This document shows, piece by piece, positions 1-7,951 of a stretch of DNA of 64,000 bases. The DNA is from Lacipirellula limnantheis. Lineage in GTDB: Bacteria > Planctomycetota > Planctomycetia > Pirellulales > Lacipirellulaceae. The position numbers were made by a program, and so were the translations under genes. The stretch spans positions 3,997,786 to 4,061,785 of the forward strand of contig NZ_CP036339.1 of the NCBI RefSeq assembly GCF_007746075.1, given 5' to 3'. Positions within the stretch are counted from its first letter, which is position 1, and every line of letters begins with the position of its first letter. The notes under the pieces are model-generated. The model was not told the DNA's origin. It saw only the letters and a list, made by a program, of their open reading frames with translations, and ran no database searches.

Positions 1-519
1 TTGCACATCGACGTACCAGTTACGGACGCCCCCGTGGATTTGGATGTCGCGTTCGTGCAGGGCGGCGGAATCGGGCTGAATCTTGAGCACGCGGATCACC
101 GGCTTCGCGCCATGCCAACGTTGGCCCATCGCCGCTTGAGCGCGGTCGATGCTCCGTGGCGAAAGTTCCCAGTAGGCGTGCAGCCAATACGGATCGCGAA
201 CCATGACGACGAGGCGATCTTGGCGGGCTTGCAGTTCCTCGGAACTTGCGGCCAAATTGCGGACCTGGGCGAGTTTGTCCTGGAGTTGGCTCAACTTGCG
301 CTGGGCCTGGAAATCTCGTCGCGTCGGTGTTTCAACGTGACCGTTGTGCCGGCCGTTAACGACCCCTTTGCTCTCGGCCGACGCACGTCGCCTGGAGACG
401 CGGACGAGGGCGCCGATCAACTCCTCTTTTCGCATCGAATGCCAACCGGCCACGCCCCGTTCGCGGGCCATCTTGGCGAGATCCTTGGCCGTCAACGATC
501 GCAGAGTGGCCGCCGTCAT
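1..519 (-). CDS. Rho-N-like / DUF4912 domain protein (3' end outside window)
   Basis: Read on the minus strand from the ATG at 519, this gives 173 codons open to the window edge, so the C-terminus is missing. Residues 1-40 (begins MTAATLRSLT, with LAKMARERGV and MRKEELIGAL) look like the helix-extended-loop-helix of the Rho N-terminal / SAP-like domain. A basic, coiled-coil-prone linker follows to about residue 100. From about residue 105 the DUF4912 signature appears (RLVVMVRDPYWLHAYWELS). DUF4912 proteins have no assigned biochemical function; the Rho-N-like part suggests nucleic-acid binding, which is inference. An AGGA sequence lies about 14 bases before the start. The plus-strand reading frame across it is its shadow. 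Confidence 0.75.
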   Translation of the reverse strand, partial: MTAATLRSLTAKDLAKMARERGVAGWHSMRKEELIGALVRVSRRRASAESKGVVNGRHNGHVETPTRRDFQAQRKLSQLQDKLAQVRNLAASSEELQARQDRLVVMVRDPYWLHAYWELSPRSIDRAQAAMGQRWHGAKPVIRVLKIQPDSAALHERDIQIHGGVRNWYVDVQ

Positions 520-1252
520 CGTTCGGAGATCCTGTGAGCGAGGCGAGTTCGTGGGGGAGGGATCGACGTTGGGCGCAGCATCTCTTGCAGCGATCGTCCC
601 TTCGCTAGCTGAGCGGCCCTCTTGGCCCGAAAAGCAAAAGAAAACAGCGGGAGGCAGAGAGAGGCCGAGGCTTACGCGTCGTCAAGCTGGAGATGCAAGT
701 TTGCTGATGGGGTGCGCCTGAAAAGCGAACCTCGGGCACGACCTGCGTCTTAAGCAAATTGGGCGCCACCGGCGCCTCCCTATGCCCGCATAATAGATAA
801 TACCGTCTCTTTCTGCAACTATTTTCGGAAGCCGACAGATCATAAATGCTTTGATAGAAATGACTTATGACTTGAAAAAACCAGTAAACGTTGTACGTTT
901 CATTCTCGGTGCAAATGGCCCAGACGGATCGCGGCCGAGATTCGGCAGGGTACTAAATGTCAATCGCCGTAACTTTCACCAGGAAAAGGAGATATGTACA
1001 GTTCGGCGGACTTTGTGAAAAAAAGCACAAATTCAACCCCGGGGTGGTTGACACCCATCACTGCGCGAAATAAATTGTGCCGGCATAGGGCCTTACGATT
1101 TCTTAACTCGCGATTGTGGCTCCAATCGAGCGGCAACCAGTCATCGAGCAAAGAATGTAGGCGGCGCTAAAGCCTTGCACGGCAAGCACTTGGCAAGTTG
1201 CCACTCGTCATGGCGGGCGATTGCCGAATGAGGGCGGAGGCGGCGAAATGAC
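520..1252. other. Intergenic region with an AT-rich patch
   Basis: No convincing gene is visible. Bases about 780-1130 are clearly richer in A/T than both flanks. They contain a perfect 6-3-6 inverted repeat, AAACGT-TGT-ACGTTT, at 886-900, preceded by an A-tract. The region lies between a leftward gene and the rightward ATP synthase operon, so promoter elements of both are expected here, but no -10/-35 pair stands out. The short minus-strand frame at 960-1151 has no recognisable features. Confidence 0.5.
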
Positions 1253-1549
1253 ATGGCAGAGCCCCCGATGCATCCAATGGGGATTGCCATGCAGTGGGTG
1301 GCGCGAATTTTTGCCGCTGCTGTGATGATGATTGTTCCCGGTCTGGCGGGCCTGTGGCTCGACCGACGGCTGGGTCTCAGTTTCATCGGATTGATCGGTT
1401 TTGGATGTGGGCTGGTTGGCGGCATGACTTACCTCATCTCGGCAACCCGTGCGGCCGATGCCGGGCCGCGGCGCGCGACGCGGAAACAGGGAGTGGGCTC
1501 TCGAACGAGTGGAACCTCGGGTGAGCAGGATAAGCTCCCCCGGGAGTGA
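1253..1549 (+). CDS. AtpZ/AtpI-like small membrane protein of the ATP synthase operon
   Basis: 98 residues. Two hydrophobic helices (about 13-35 and 41-62) flank a short Asp-Arg-Arg turn (LWLDRRLG), the arrangement of AtpZ/AtpQ-type 'ATP synthase protein I' family members. A polar, probably disordered tail follows from residue 70. The ATG at 1253 has GGAGG about 12 bases upstream. It is the first gene of the run ending with atpC. In other bacteria such proteins help c-ring assembly or Mg2+ supply; that role is assumed here from family and position. Confidence 0.7.
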   Translation: MAEPPMHPMGIAMQWVARIFAAAVMMIVPGLAGLWLDRRLGLSFIGLIGFGCGLVGGMTYLISATRAADAGPRRATRKQGVGSRTSGTSGEQDKLPRE

Positions 1550-1632
1550 GAGACTAGGCAAGGTCGTTTCAGCGGCGGGTTCGTGCAGGGCCAAACCGCC
1601 AGGGAGTTGTCGCGAGTGATCGCGGCAGCAAG

Positions 1633-2049
1633 ATGACAGTGCGACGAGCGGCAAAGTACATCGCGATTCTTGGTCTCTTCCTGGCAGCGGTCGCCGCTGC
1701 GACAGGAATAGTGGCCGCGCGGCAGTACGGAAGCGGCGCTTATCTTGCCAGCTTGGTCTCGGCCACCATGATCTGGTCGGTCGGCGCACTCTCGCTATTG
1801 ATCGTCGCTCTCGCCCCGACGCCGCCGGCCCGAGTGAATGCAGCGCTCTTAGGCATGCTGGTTCGCATGGCATTGCCAATGGTCGCGATCGCTTACTTCA
1901 GCAAATCGAATCATCCGCTCGCGGCGGATGGCATCGTGGGGTTGTTAGTCGTTCATTACCTGCTCGGGCTCGTGGCCGAAACGCTATTGAGCGTTCGCCT
2001 GATCTCGCCGTCAAGCGTCAAGGCCCCCGGCACCGTAGCATCCAGTTAA
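1633..2049 (+). CDS. AtpI-like four-helix membrane protein
   Basis: 138 residues with four hydrophobic segments, roughly 8-28, 36-60, 70-88 and 100-122, and a polar C-terminal tail. It sits between the AtpZ-like gene and atpB, where atpI is found in most F-ATPase operons. AtpI assists assembly of the c-ring. Sequence similarity to the family cannot be measured here, so the call rests on length, topology and operon position. Confidence 0.65.
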   Translation: MTVRRAAKYIAILGLFLAAVAAATGIVAARQYGSGAYLASLVSATMIWSVGALSLLIVALAPTPPARVNAALLGMLVRMALPMVAIAYFSKSNHPLAADGIVGLLVVHYLLGLVAETLLSVRLISPSSVKAPGTVASS

Positions 2050-2100
2050 CCGAAGCCGCCTGACTACCAAACGCATCGAAATCGCATAAAAACATACGCC

Positions 2101-3375
2101 ATGGCTTCCCCCATTCTCCACATCAAGGACGCGTACTACTTCGAGGTGCCGCGATCGCTGTGGAAGTCGACGCGCCAGTCGCGGAATGAGTTTCCCGATC
2201 ATTACATCCGGCTTGACTCGGAGTTTCAGGATTGGGAAGCGAAGCAACAGTATGACGATCTGGCCAAGCTGAAATCTCTGGAAGGCTTGCCTGCCGAAGC
2301 GGCGTTGATGAGCCAGTATCACTCCTGGGTTCATGATCACGCCAATTTCGCCAAGCCGTTTGATCGGTTTCTGGAAGAGGCTCCAAGCCAAGCGTGGTTC
2401 CAGCAGCAGTTGGCTCTAGGCAGATTCGCCAAGCAAGCCAAGGGCGAGTCGGCCGAGGCCTGGACCGCACGGTTGGACGCTGCTCGACCTCTGCAGCAGC
2501 AATGGGCGAAAATTAAGGCCCAGGCCGACAACCTAGAAGAATTCAAAGCGACGGCGCCCGACTGGTCGCCCGCGAAGATCGCCGAGTACAACCACCAACT
2601 CGACGGCAAAATTCTCATTCCGCAGCCCTTCGGTAAGCTCAAGAACAACTACGAACGGGAGTCGGGTTTCGCAATCTCCAAGTTCATGATCTTGGAGGTC
2701 GTGGTCGCTCTGATCCTGATCGTCGTCTTTACCGCTCTGGCGGCGAAGGTTCGCAACGGCCGGCCGGCGAAAGGGAAGCTCTGGAACCTCTTCGAGTCGT
2801 TTCTGCTGTTCATCCGCGACGACATCGCTCGTCCGGCAATTGGGCATCACGACGCCGATCGGTTTGTGCCCCTGCTGTGGACGATCTTTATGTTCGTGCT
2901 GGGGTGCAATCTGTTGGGCATGCTCCCCTGGGTTGGCGCCCCGACCGGCAGCTTTAGCGTGACGATTGGGCTGGCCTTGGTCACGTTCGCGACCGTGATT
3001 GTCGCTGGGTCGCTGCGGTTTGGCATCGTCGGCTTTTGGAAGAATCAAGTTCCTCAGATGGGTCTGCCGCTGCCGTTGGCGATCTTCATCGTGCCGATGT
3101 TGTTCGCGATTGAAGTCCTCGGTCTGTTGATCAAGCACCTCGTGCTCAGCATCCGCTTGCTTGCCAATATGGTTGCCGGCCACTTAGTGTTGCTGGCGAT
3201 CATGGGCTTGGCGGTCGCGGCGGCGGCCAGCGCGAATTGGCACCTCACGGCGACGATCTCCGTGATCGGATCGGCCTTGTTCAGCTTGTTGGAGTTGTTC
3301 GTCGCCTTCTTGCAGGCGTACGTGTTTACATTTTTGTCTGCCCTGTTCATCGGCGCTGCGGTCCATCACCACTAG
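2101..3375 (+). CDS. atpB: F0F1 ATP synthase subunit a, with long N-terminal extension
   Basis: 424 residues, against about 240-290 usually. The extra length is a hydrophilic N-terminal region of about 195 residues rich in charged and Gln residues, with no obvious domain. The canonical membrane part begins near residue 197 with about five to six helices. The stator helix carries the essential proton-channel arginine in LSIRLLANMVAGH, and the last helix is LLELFVAFLQAYVFTFL. The protein forms the proton half-channels next to the c-ring. The next gene, atpE, starts 69 bases downstream. Confidence 0.93.
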   Translation: MASPILHIKDAYYFEVPRSLWKSTRQSRNEFPDHYIRLDSEFQDWEAKQQYDDLAKLKSLEGLPAEAALMSQYHSWVHDHANFAKPFDRFLEEAPSQAWFQQQLALGRFAKQAKGESAEAWTARLDAARPLQQQWAKIKAQADNLEEFKATAPDWSPAKIAEYNHQLDGKILIPQPFGKLKNNYERESGFAISKFMILEVVVALILIVVFTALAAKVRNGRPAKGKLWNLFESFLLFIRDDIARPAIGHHDADRFVPLLWTIFMFVLGCNLLGMLPWVGAPTGSFSVTIGLALVTFATVIVAGSLRFGIVGFWKNQVPQMGLPLPLAIFIVPMLFAIEVLGLLIKHLVLSIRLLANMVAGHLVLLAIMGLAVAAAASANWHLTATISVIGSALFSLLELFVAFLQAYVFTFLSALFIGAAVHHH

Positions 3376-3443
3376 CCGAGCGTTCGAGGCAGGGTTGTCG
3401 CTGGAACTTACGAAGTTCTTATTTTCTTAAGGAGCTTACTGTC

Positions 3444-3797
3444 GTGACCAAGGTAGCGAAGCTGTTTGCATTGTGTTTGGTGGCCTCGTTGGCGTTGGCC
3501 ACTCCCGCTTGGGCCCAGGAAGAAGGCGCGGATGCCGTTGCGACGGCGCCGACGGCGACCGCCGCCAGCGATTGGTCGCTGATCACCTTCTCGGGCGCCT
3601 TCGGCGCCGCCCTCACCACGATCGGCGCCGCCTACGGCATCGGCAAGCTGGCCAGCGCTGCTCTGGAGAGCATGGCCCGTCAGCCCGAAGTCGCCGGCAA
3701 CATCCAAACGGCGATGATCATTGCGGCAGCCCTCATCGAAGGTTTCACCTTCTTTGCGTTGTTTATCTGCATGCAGCAGAATCCGTGGGCCGGCTGA
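3444..3797 (+). CDS. atpE: F0F1 ATP synthase subunit c, with predicted signal peptide
   Basis: I place the start at the GTG at 3444, which has TAAGGAG ending 10 bases upstream; this gives 117 residues. Residues 1-28 look like a cleavable signal peptide (basic MTKVAK, hydrophobic core, AWA-Q). Mature c has helix 1, the ARQPE loop and helix 2 with the ion-binding glutamate in AALIEGF. Aligning back from RQPE, the Gln of Na+-binding c subunits is Ile here, and the residue after the Glu is Gly instead of Ser/Thr, so proton coupling is more likely. It forms the rotating c-ring. Confidence 0.92.
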   Translation: MTKVAKLFALCLVASLALATPAWAQEEGADAVATAPTATAASDWSLITFSGAFGAALTTIGAAYGIGKLASAALESMARQPEVAGNIQTAMIIAAALIEGFTFFALFICMQQNPWAG

Positions 3798-3868
3798 TCG
3801 TTTGAGGCGGAGTCGCGAAGCGCCCGCCTGAAGGGGGCGCCCTGTTTCCTCGTGAAGCGAGAGCTGAA

Positions 3869-4504
3869 ATGCGCGGGATTGTTTGGGTAGCGTTGAGCAC
3901 AGTCGCGTTGGCGCTGGCCGGGTCGAACTACGCCTATGCCGAAGAGGGGCACGGCGAGTCGCATGATCTGGGCCATGGCAATGCCGGGGCGTCGCTGGAA
4001 GACCCGTCGGAAATCCGCGGCGATCTGGCGATCTACACCTTCGCTGTGTTCATGTTGCTGCTGCTCATCCTGGGCACGCTGGCTTGGCCGAAGATTAGCG
4101 TTGCTCTCACCGAACGCGAGAAGCGAATCGAGGGAAACATCGCCTCCGCCGAGGCGATGAATGAGGAAGCGAAGCGGCTGCTGGCTCAGTACGAGGCCAA
4201 ACTGGCCAGCGCCGCGGCCGAAGTTCGCGCGATGCTTGATGAGGCGCGTAAGGACGCCGAAGGGACGAAGGAGCAAATTATCGCCGAGGCGCGGGCGGGC
4301 GCTCAAGCGGAGCGTGACCGAGCAATTCGCGACATTGAAATCGCATCGAACCACGCGATCAAGGATCTCGCCGAAACCAGCGCCAATCTTGCGGTGGAAT
4401 TGGCCGGCAAAGTGATCCGCGAGTCGATTAATCCTGCCAAGCAGCAGGAATTAGTTCGGGCCGCTCTCGCCAAGCTGCACGCTTCATCCGCTTCCAACAA
4501 CTAG
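3869..4504 (+). CDS. atpF: F0F1 ATP synthase subunit b
   Basis: 211 residues. A hydrophobic N-terminus ending AYA-E looks like a signal peptide, followed by a His/Gly-rich linker. One membrane helix (about 52-75, IYTFAVFMLLLLILGTLAW) follows. The rest is a long, highly charged, Ala-rich coiled coil from about 85 to 205, as expected for the peripheral stalk that ties F1 to subunit a. There is a single b gene; no b' copy was found. It lies between atpE and atpH in conventional order. The extra N-terminal signal-like segment is unusual for b. Confidence 0.9.
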   Translation: MRGIVWVALSTVALALAGSNYAYAEEGHGESHDLGHGNAGASLEDPSEIRGDLAIYTFAVFMLLLLILGTLAWPKISVALTEREKRIEGNIASAEAMNEEAKRLLAQYEAKLASAAAEVRAMLDEARKDAEGTKEQIIAEARAGAQAERDRAIRDIEIASNHAIKDLAETSANLAVELAGKVIRESINPAKQQELVRAALAKLHASSASNN

Positions 4505-4568
4505 TTTCCCGTTCGTACCGCAGACCACGAAAGTTCCGCTCGCATGGCGGACGCTCAACTGGAATCAC

Positions 4569-5213
4569 ATGGCTGAATTCATCCACACCGACCGCGTCCG
4601 TGATACGGTCTTCGACGTCGATGCCGAGCGATTGGCCGGCGTTTACGCGTCGGCGGGTCTGGATGCAGCTGGCGGGATCGGCGAGCAGGAGCAAGTCGTC
4701 AACGAGTTGGAGGCGATCGTCGGCGAGGTGCTATCTCTCGACTCGCGCCTGCAGCAGATCCTCGCCTCGGTGCTGATCGCGGCTGAGGAGAAGGTGTCGA
4801 TGCTCGATCGCCTCTTTCAAGGCAAGGTGTCGACGACGACGCTCAACCTCCTCAAGGTGATGGCTCGGCACAAGCGGCTGAGCCTATTGCGCGACGTCGC
4901 GAAAGTCTCGCGCAAGTTGTGGCAAGCTCGGTCGGGTCGGATTCCAGTCGAGTTGGAAACCGCCAATCCGCTCGACGCGACGCTGGAAAAGGAGATCCTA
5001 GTCGCGTTCGGCGACGTCCTCGGCGCCGATCCGATTGTCACGCAGCGAGTGAATCCCGACCTGATCGCCGGCTTCGTGATCCGCGTCGGCGACCGGGTCT
5101 ACGACGGTTCGGTGCGAACTCGCTTGGAAAGAATGCGACTGAATATGATCGAGCGCGCGGTCGACGCCATCCAGCGTAATCCGCGACAATTCCTCGACAA
5201 AACCACGGCGTAA
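4569..5213 (+). CDS. atpH: F0F1 ATP synthase subunit delta
   Basis: 214 residues, slightly longer than the usual ~180. An N-terminal helical bundle (about 15-125) is followed by the family's C-terminal part, with DPIVTQRVNPDLIAGFVIRVGD and VRTRLERMR near the end. Delta (OSCP in mitochondria) caps the alpha/beta hexamer and binds subunit b. It follows atpF by 64 bases and precedes atpA by 78 bases in the same direction. Confidence 0.9.
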   Translation: MAEFIHTDRVRDTVFDVDAERLAGVYASAGLDAAGGIGEQEQVVNELEAIVGEVLSLDSRLQQILASVLIAAEEKVSMLDRLFQGKVSTTTLNLLKVMARHKRLSLLRDVAKVSRKLWQARSGRIPVELETANPLDATLEKEILVAFGDVLGADPIVTQRVNPDLIAGFVIRVGDRVYDGSVRTRLERMRLNMIERAVDAIQRNPRQFLDKTTA

Positions 5214-5291
5214 AAATCCAATGGCGGATCCTCCGATTCGCCTTCAGCACAACTATCGATCACCAGATCAACTCAACAAATAAAATTCGCC

Positions 5292-6830
5292 ATGAAGTTC
5301 AATAGCGACGAAATCGCGTCGGTTATCCAAAAGGAAATCGAGAACTACGCCGCCCAGATTGACGTCCGCGAAGTCGGTCGCGTACTGGAAGTCGGCGACG
5401 GCATCGCTCAGGTATACGGCCTTTCTGGCGTCATGGCCGGCGAAATGGTCGAGTTTTCCAGCGGCCCCATCGGGCTGGCGTTCAACCTGGAAGAGAACTC
5501 GGTCGGCATCATTATTCTCGGCGACTACCTGTCGATCAACGAAGGGGATGAAGTTCGCTCCACCGGCAAGCTCCTCAGCGTACCGGTCGGCGATGCCTTA
5601 CTCGGCCGCGTGGTCGATCCCCTCGGTAATCCGATGGACGGCAAGGGGCCCATCGTCACCAGCAAGCGCCGCAACGTCGAAGTCATTGCCACCGGCGTCG
5701 CCGAGCGGAAGCCGGTCACCCAGCCGCTGCAAACCGGCATCAAGGCGGTCGACGCGATGACGCCGATCGGTCGCGGCCAACGCGAATTGATCATCGGCGA
5801 TCGTAAGACGGGTAAGACCGCCGTCGCGCTCGACGCGATCATCAATCAGCGCGACTCGGGCGTGAAGTGCTTCTACGTTGCCGTTGGTCAGAAGGAATCG
5901 ACGGTCGCCGGCGTCATCGAACGTCTTCGCGAGACCGGCGCCATGGATTACACGACGGTGATTGTCGCGGGCGCCAGTTCGCCGGCGCCGTTGCAGTACG
6001 TTGCCCCGTACGCCGGCACCGCGATGGCGGAAGAGTACATGTTCAACGGCGGCCACGCTCTAATCGTTTACGACGACCTCAGCAAGCAAGCCGTCGCCTA
6101 TCGCCAATTGTCGCTGCTCATGCGTCGTCCGCCAGGCCGCGAAGCGTTTCCCGGCGACGTCTTCTATTGCCATAGCCGTTTGCTCGAACGTTCGGCCAAG
6201 CTCAGCGACGCCCTCGGCGGCGGTTCGCTCACGTCGCTGCCGATTATCGAGACGCTCGAAGGCGAAGTCTCCGCCTATATTCCGACGAACGTGATTTCGA
6301 TTACCGACGGCCAGATCTACCTGCAGCCCGACTTGTTTTTCGCCGGCATCAAGCCGGCCATGAACGTCGGCATCTCGGTGTCCCGGGTCGGCGGCGCCGC
6401 CCAGATCAAGGCGATGAAGAAGGTCGCCGGCGGTTTGCGACTCAACCTCGCCGCCTTCCGCGAACTCGAAGCGTTCGCCCAGCTCGGCACCGAGCTCGAT
6501 CCCGCGACTCAAGCCCGTCTCGACCGCGGCTACCGTCTGGTCGAGTTGCTGAAGCAAGGCGTCTTCAACCCGCTGAACGTCGTCGACGAAGTCCTCGTGA
6601 TTTACGCCGGCACTCGCGGTCACCTCGACAAGGTCGCCGTCAATCGCGTCCAGGAGTGGGAGAAAACCTTCCTGACGTTCATGAAGGACCAAAAGCCCGA
6701 AATCCGCCAGGCGATCGCCGACAGCAATGATTTGTCGGACGACACGATTCAACAGATCGAAGGGGCCCTGAAGGAATTCAACTCGCAGCACGACTTCGTC
6801 GTGGTCGACGAGGAAGCGATCGTCGCCTAA
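5292..6830 (+). CDS. atpA: F0F1 ATP synthase subunit alpha
   Basis: 512 residues, full length. The N-terminal beta-barrel is followed by the nucleotide-binding domain with the P-loop GDRKTGKT near residues 169-176, the alpha-type conserved stretch ALIVYDDLSKQAVAYRQ, and RPPGREAFPGDVFYCHSRLLER. The C-terminal helical domain is complete. Alpha subunits hold the non-catalytic nucleotide sites and contribute the arginine finger to the catalytic sites on beta (ISVSRVGG region). Confidence 0.97.
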   Translation: MKFNSDEIASVIQKEIENYAAQIDVREVGRVLEVGDGIAQVYGLSGVMAGEMVEFSSGPIGLAFNLEENSVGIIILGDYLSINEGDEVRSTGKLLSVPVGDALLGRVVDPLGNPMDGKGPIVTSKRRNVEVIATGVAERKPVTQPLQTGIKAVDAMTPIGRGQRELIIGDRKTGKTAVALDAIINQRDSGVKCFYVAVGQKESTVAGVIERLRETGAMDYTTVIVAGASSPAPLQYVAPYAGTAMAEEYMFNGGHALIVYDDLSKQAVAYRQLSLLMRRPPGREAFPGDVFYCHSRLLERSAKLSDALGGGSLTSLPIIETLEGEVSAYIPTNVISITDGQIYLQPDLFFAGIKPAMNVGISVSRVGGAAQIKAMKKVAGGLRLNLAAFRELEAFAQLGTELDPATQARLDRGYRLVELLKQGVFNPLNVVDEVLVIYAGTRGHLDKVAVNRVQEWEKTFLTFMKDQKPEIRQAIADSNDLSDDTIQQIEGALKEFNSQHDFVVVDEEAIVA

Positions 6831-6915
6831 GCCTTGAATGTCCGCTGGAATCAGCGGTTAGTTTGCCCTCTGCCGTTTTCACCACAGCCTTCGGTCTACA
6901 GCCTCCAGCCTTTCC

Positions 6916-7797
6916 ATGGCCAATCCCAGAGCACTCGACAAGCGCCGCAAGTCGATCAAGAACATCCGCAAAATCACGCGGACAATGGAATTGATCGCGA
7001 CGGCGCGCTTCAAGAAGGCGATGGATCGCGCATCGGCGGCGACGTCGTATACGCGGCGGATCACTCAGCTGGTGAACGACCTCACCAAAACTGGCTTGGA
7101 GGTCAGCCATCCGCTGCTCGAACCTCGCGACGAAGTAAAGAAGGCGACGCTGCTCGTCCTCACTGCCAACCGCGGGCTTTGCGGTGGATTCAACGGCAAC
7201 TTGATTCGCGCCGGTCTGCTACGCTGGAAGGAGCTCAAGCAAGAAGTCGCCGAAACTCGGCTCGAAATCGCTGGAAAACGCGGCATTGCCGGCTTCAAGT
7301 TCCGCGGCCAGGTGGCCGAGCATGCCTACACTCACTTTGAAGACAAGCCTACGTTCGACGAAGTCGACCTGCTGGCGACGCGCTATCTCCACGAGTACCT
7401 CACCGGCCAACTCGATCGGCTGGACGTGGTTTACATGAAGTTCGACAGCATCGCGCGGCAAAGCGTCGCGGTTGAGACGCTGTTGCCGCTCGGTTCGCTT
7501 GGCGCCGACGCGAAGGAAGAGGACCCGAGCGCTCCGCAGATCCAATACGAGTTCCTGCCGTCGCCCAAAAGTATTCTCGAAGAAGTCGTGCCGACCAGCT
7601 TCAAGGTCCGCCTCTTCAAGTGCTTTCTTGACTCGGCGGTGAGCGAGCAGATCGCTCGCATGGTCGCGATGAAGAGCGCCACCGAGAACGCCGGCGAGCT
7701 GATCAAGCAGCTCAGCATGCAGTACAACCGCGCCCGCCAGGGTCGCATCACCTCCGAGTTGATGGACCTCATCGGCGGCGTTGAAGCTTTGAAATAA
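6916..7797 (+). CDS. atpG: F0F1 ATP synthase subunit gamma
   Basis: 293 residues. The N-terminal helix starts MANPRALDKRRKSIKNIRKITRTME, typical of gamma, and the C-terminal helix ends with KSATENAGELIKQLSMQYNRARQGRITSELMDLIGG. The two form the central rotor shaft. The Rossmann-like middle part contains LVLTANRGLCGGFN, a family hallmark. It is 85 bases after atpA and separated from atpD by 154 bases that carry a long inverted repeat. Confidence 0.95.
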   Translation: MANPRALDKRRKSIKNIRKITRTMELIATARFKKAMDRASAATSYTRRITQLVNDLTKTGLEVSHPLLEPRDEVKKATLLVLTANRGLCGGFNGNLIRAGLLRWKELKQEVAETRLEIAGKRGIAGFKFRGQVAEHAYTHFEDKPTFDEVDLLATRYLHEYLTGQLDRLDVVYMKFDSIARQSVAVETLLPLGSLGADAKEEDPSAPQIQYEFLPSPKSILEEVVPTSFKVRLFKCFLDSAVSEQIARMVAMKSATENAGELIKQLSMQYNRARQGRITSELMDLIGGVEALK

Positions 7798-7811
7798 CCG
7801 AATAAGACCAT

Positions 7812-7897
7812 TTCACGCAAAGGCGCAAAGCCGCAAAGAAATAACTCTGATTCATACCCCTGCTGTATTCTTTGCGACTTCGCGCCTCTGCGTGAGA
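7812..7897. repeat. REP-like inverted repeat between atpG and atpD
   Basis: Two arms of about 29 bases, at about 7812-7841 and 7868-7897, are inverted copies built from the core CACGCARAGGCGCRAAG and differ at about four positions. The loop is about 27 bases. The transcript could fold into a long hairpin inside the operon between the gamma and beta genes. Sequences of this CGCAAAG type recur as intergenic palindromes in many bacterial genomes (general knowledge); its copy number here cannot be checked from one window. Confidence 0.7.
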
Positions 7898-7951
7898 TTT
7901 ATCACAAAAGACTTCGTTAGACTCGGTCCTACGAACTAGCCAAGAACGAAT

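Noticed and set aside
1..537. A 178-codon plus-strand frame at the left edge
   Set aside because: The opposite strand encodes a recognisable Rho-N-like/DUF4912 protein over the same bases.
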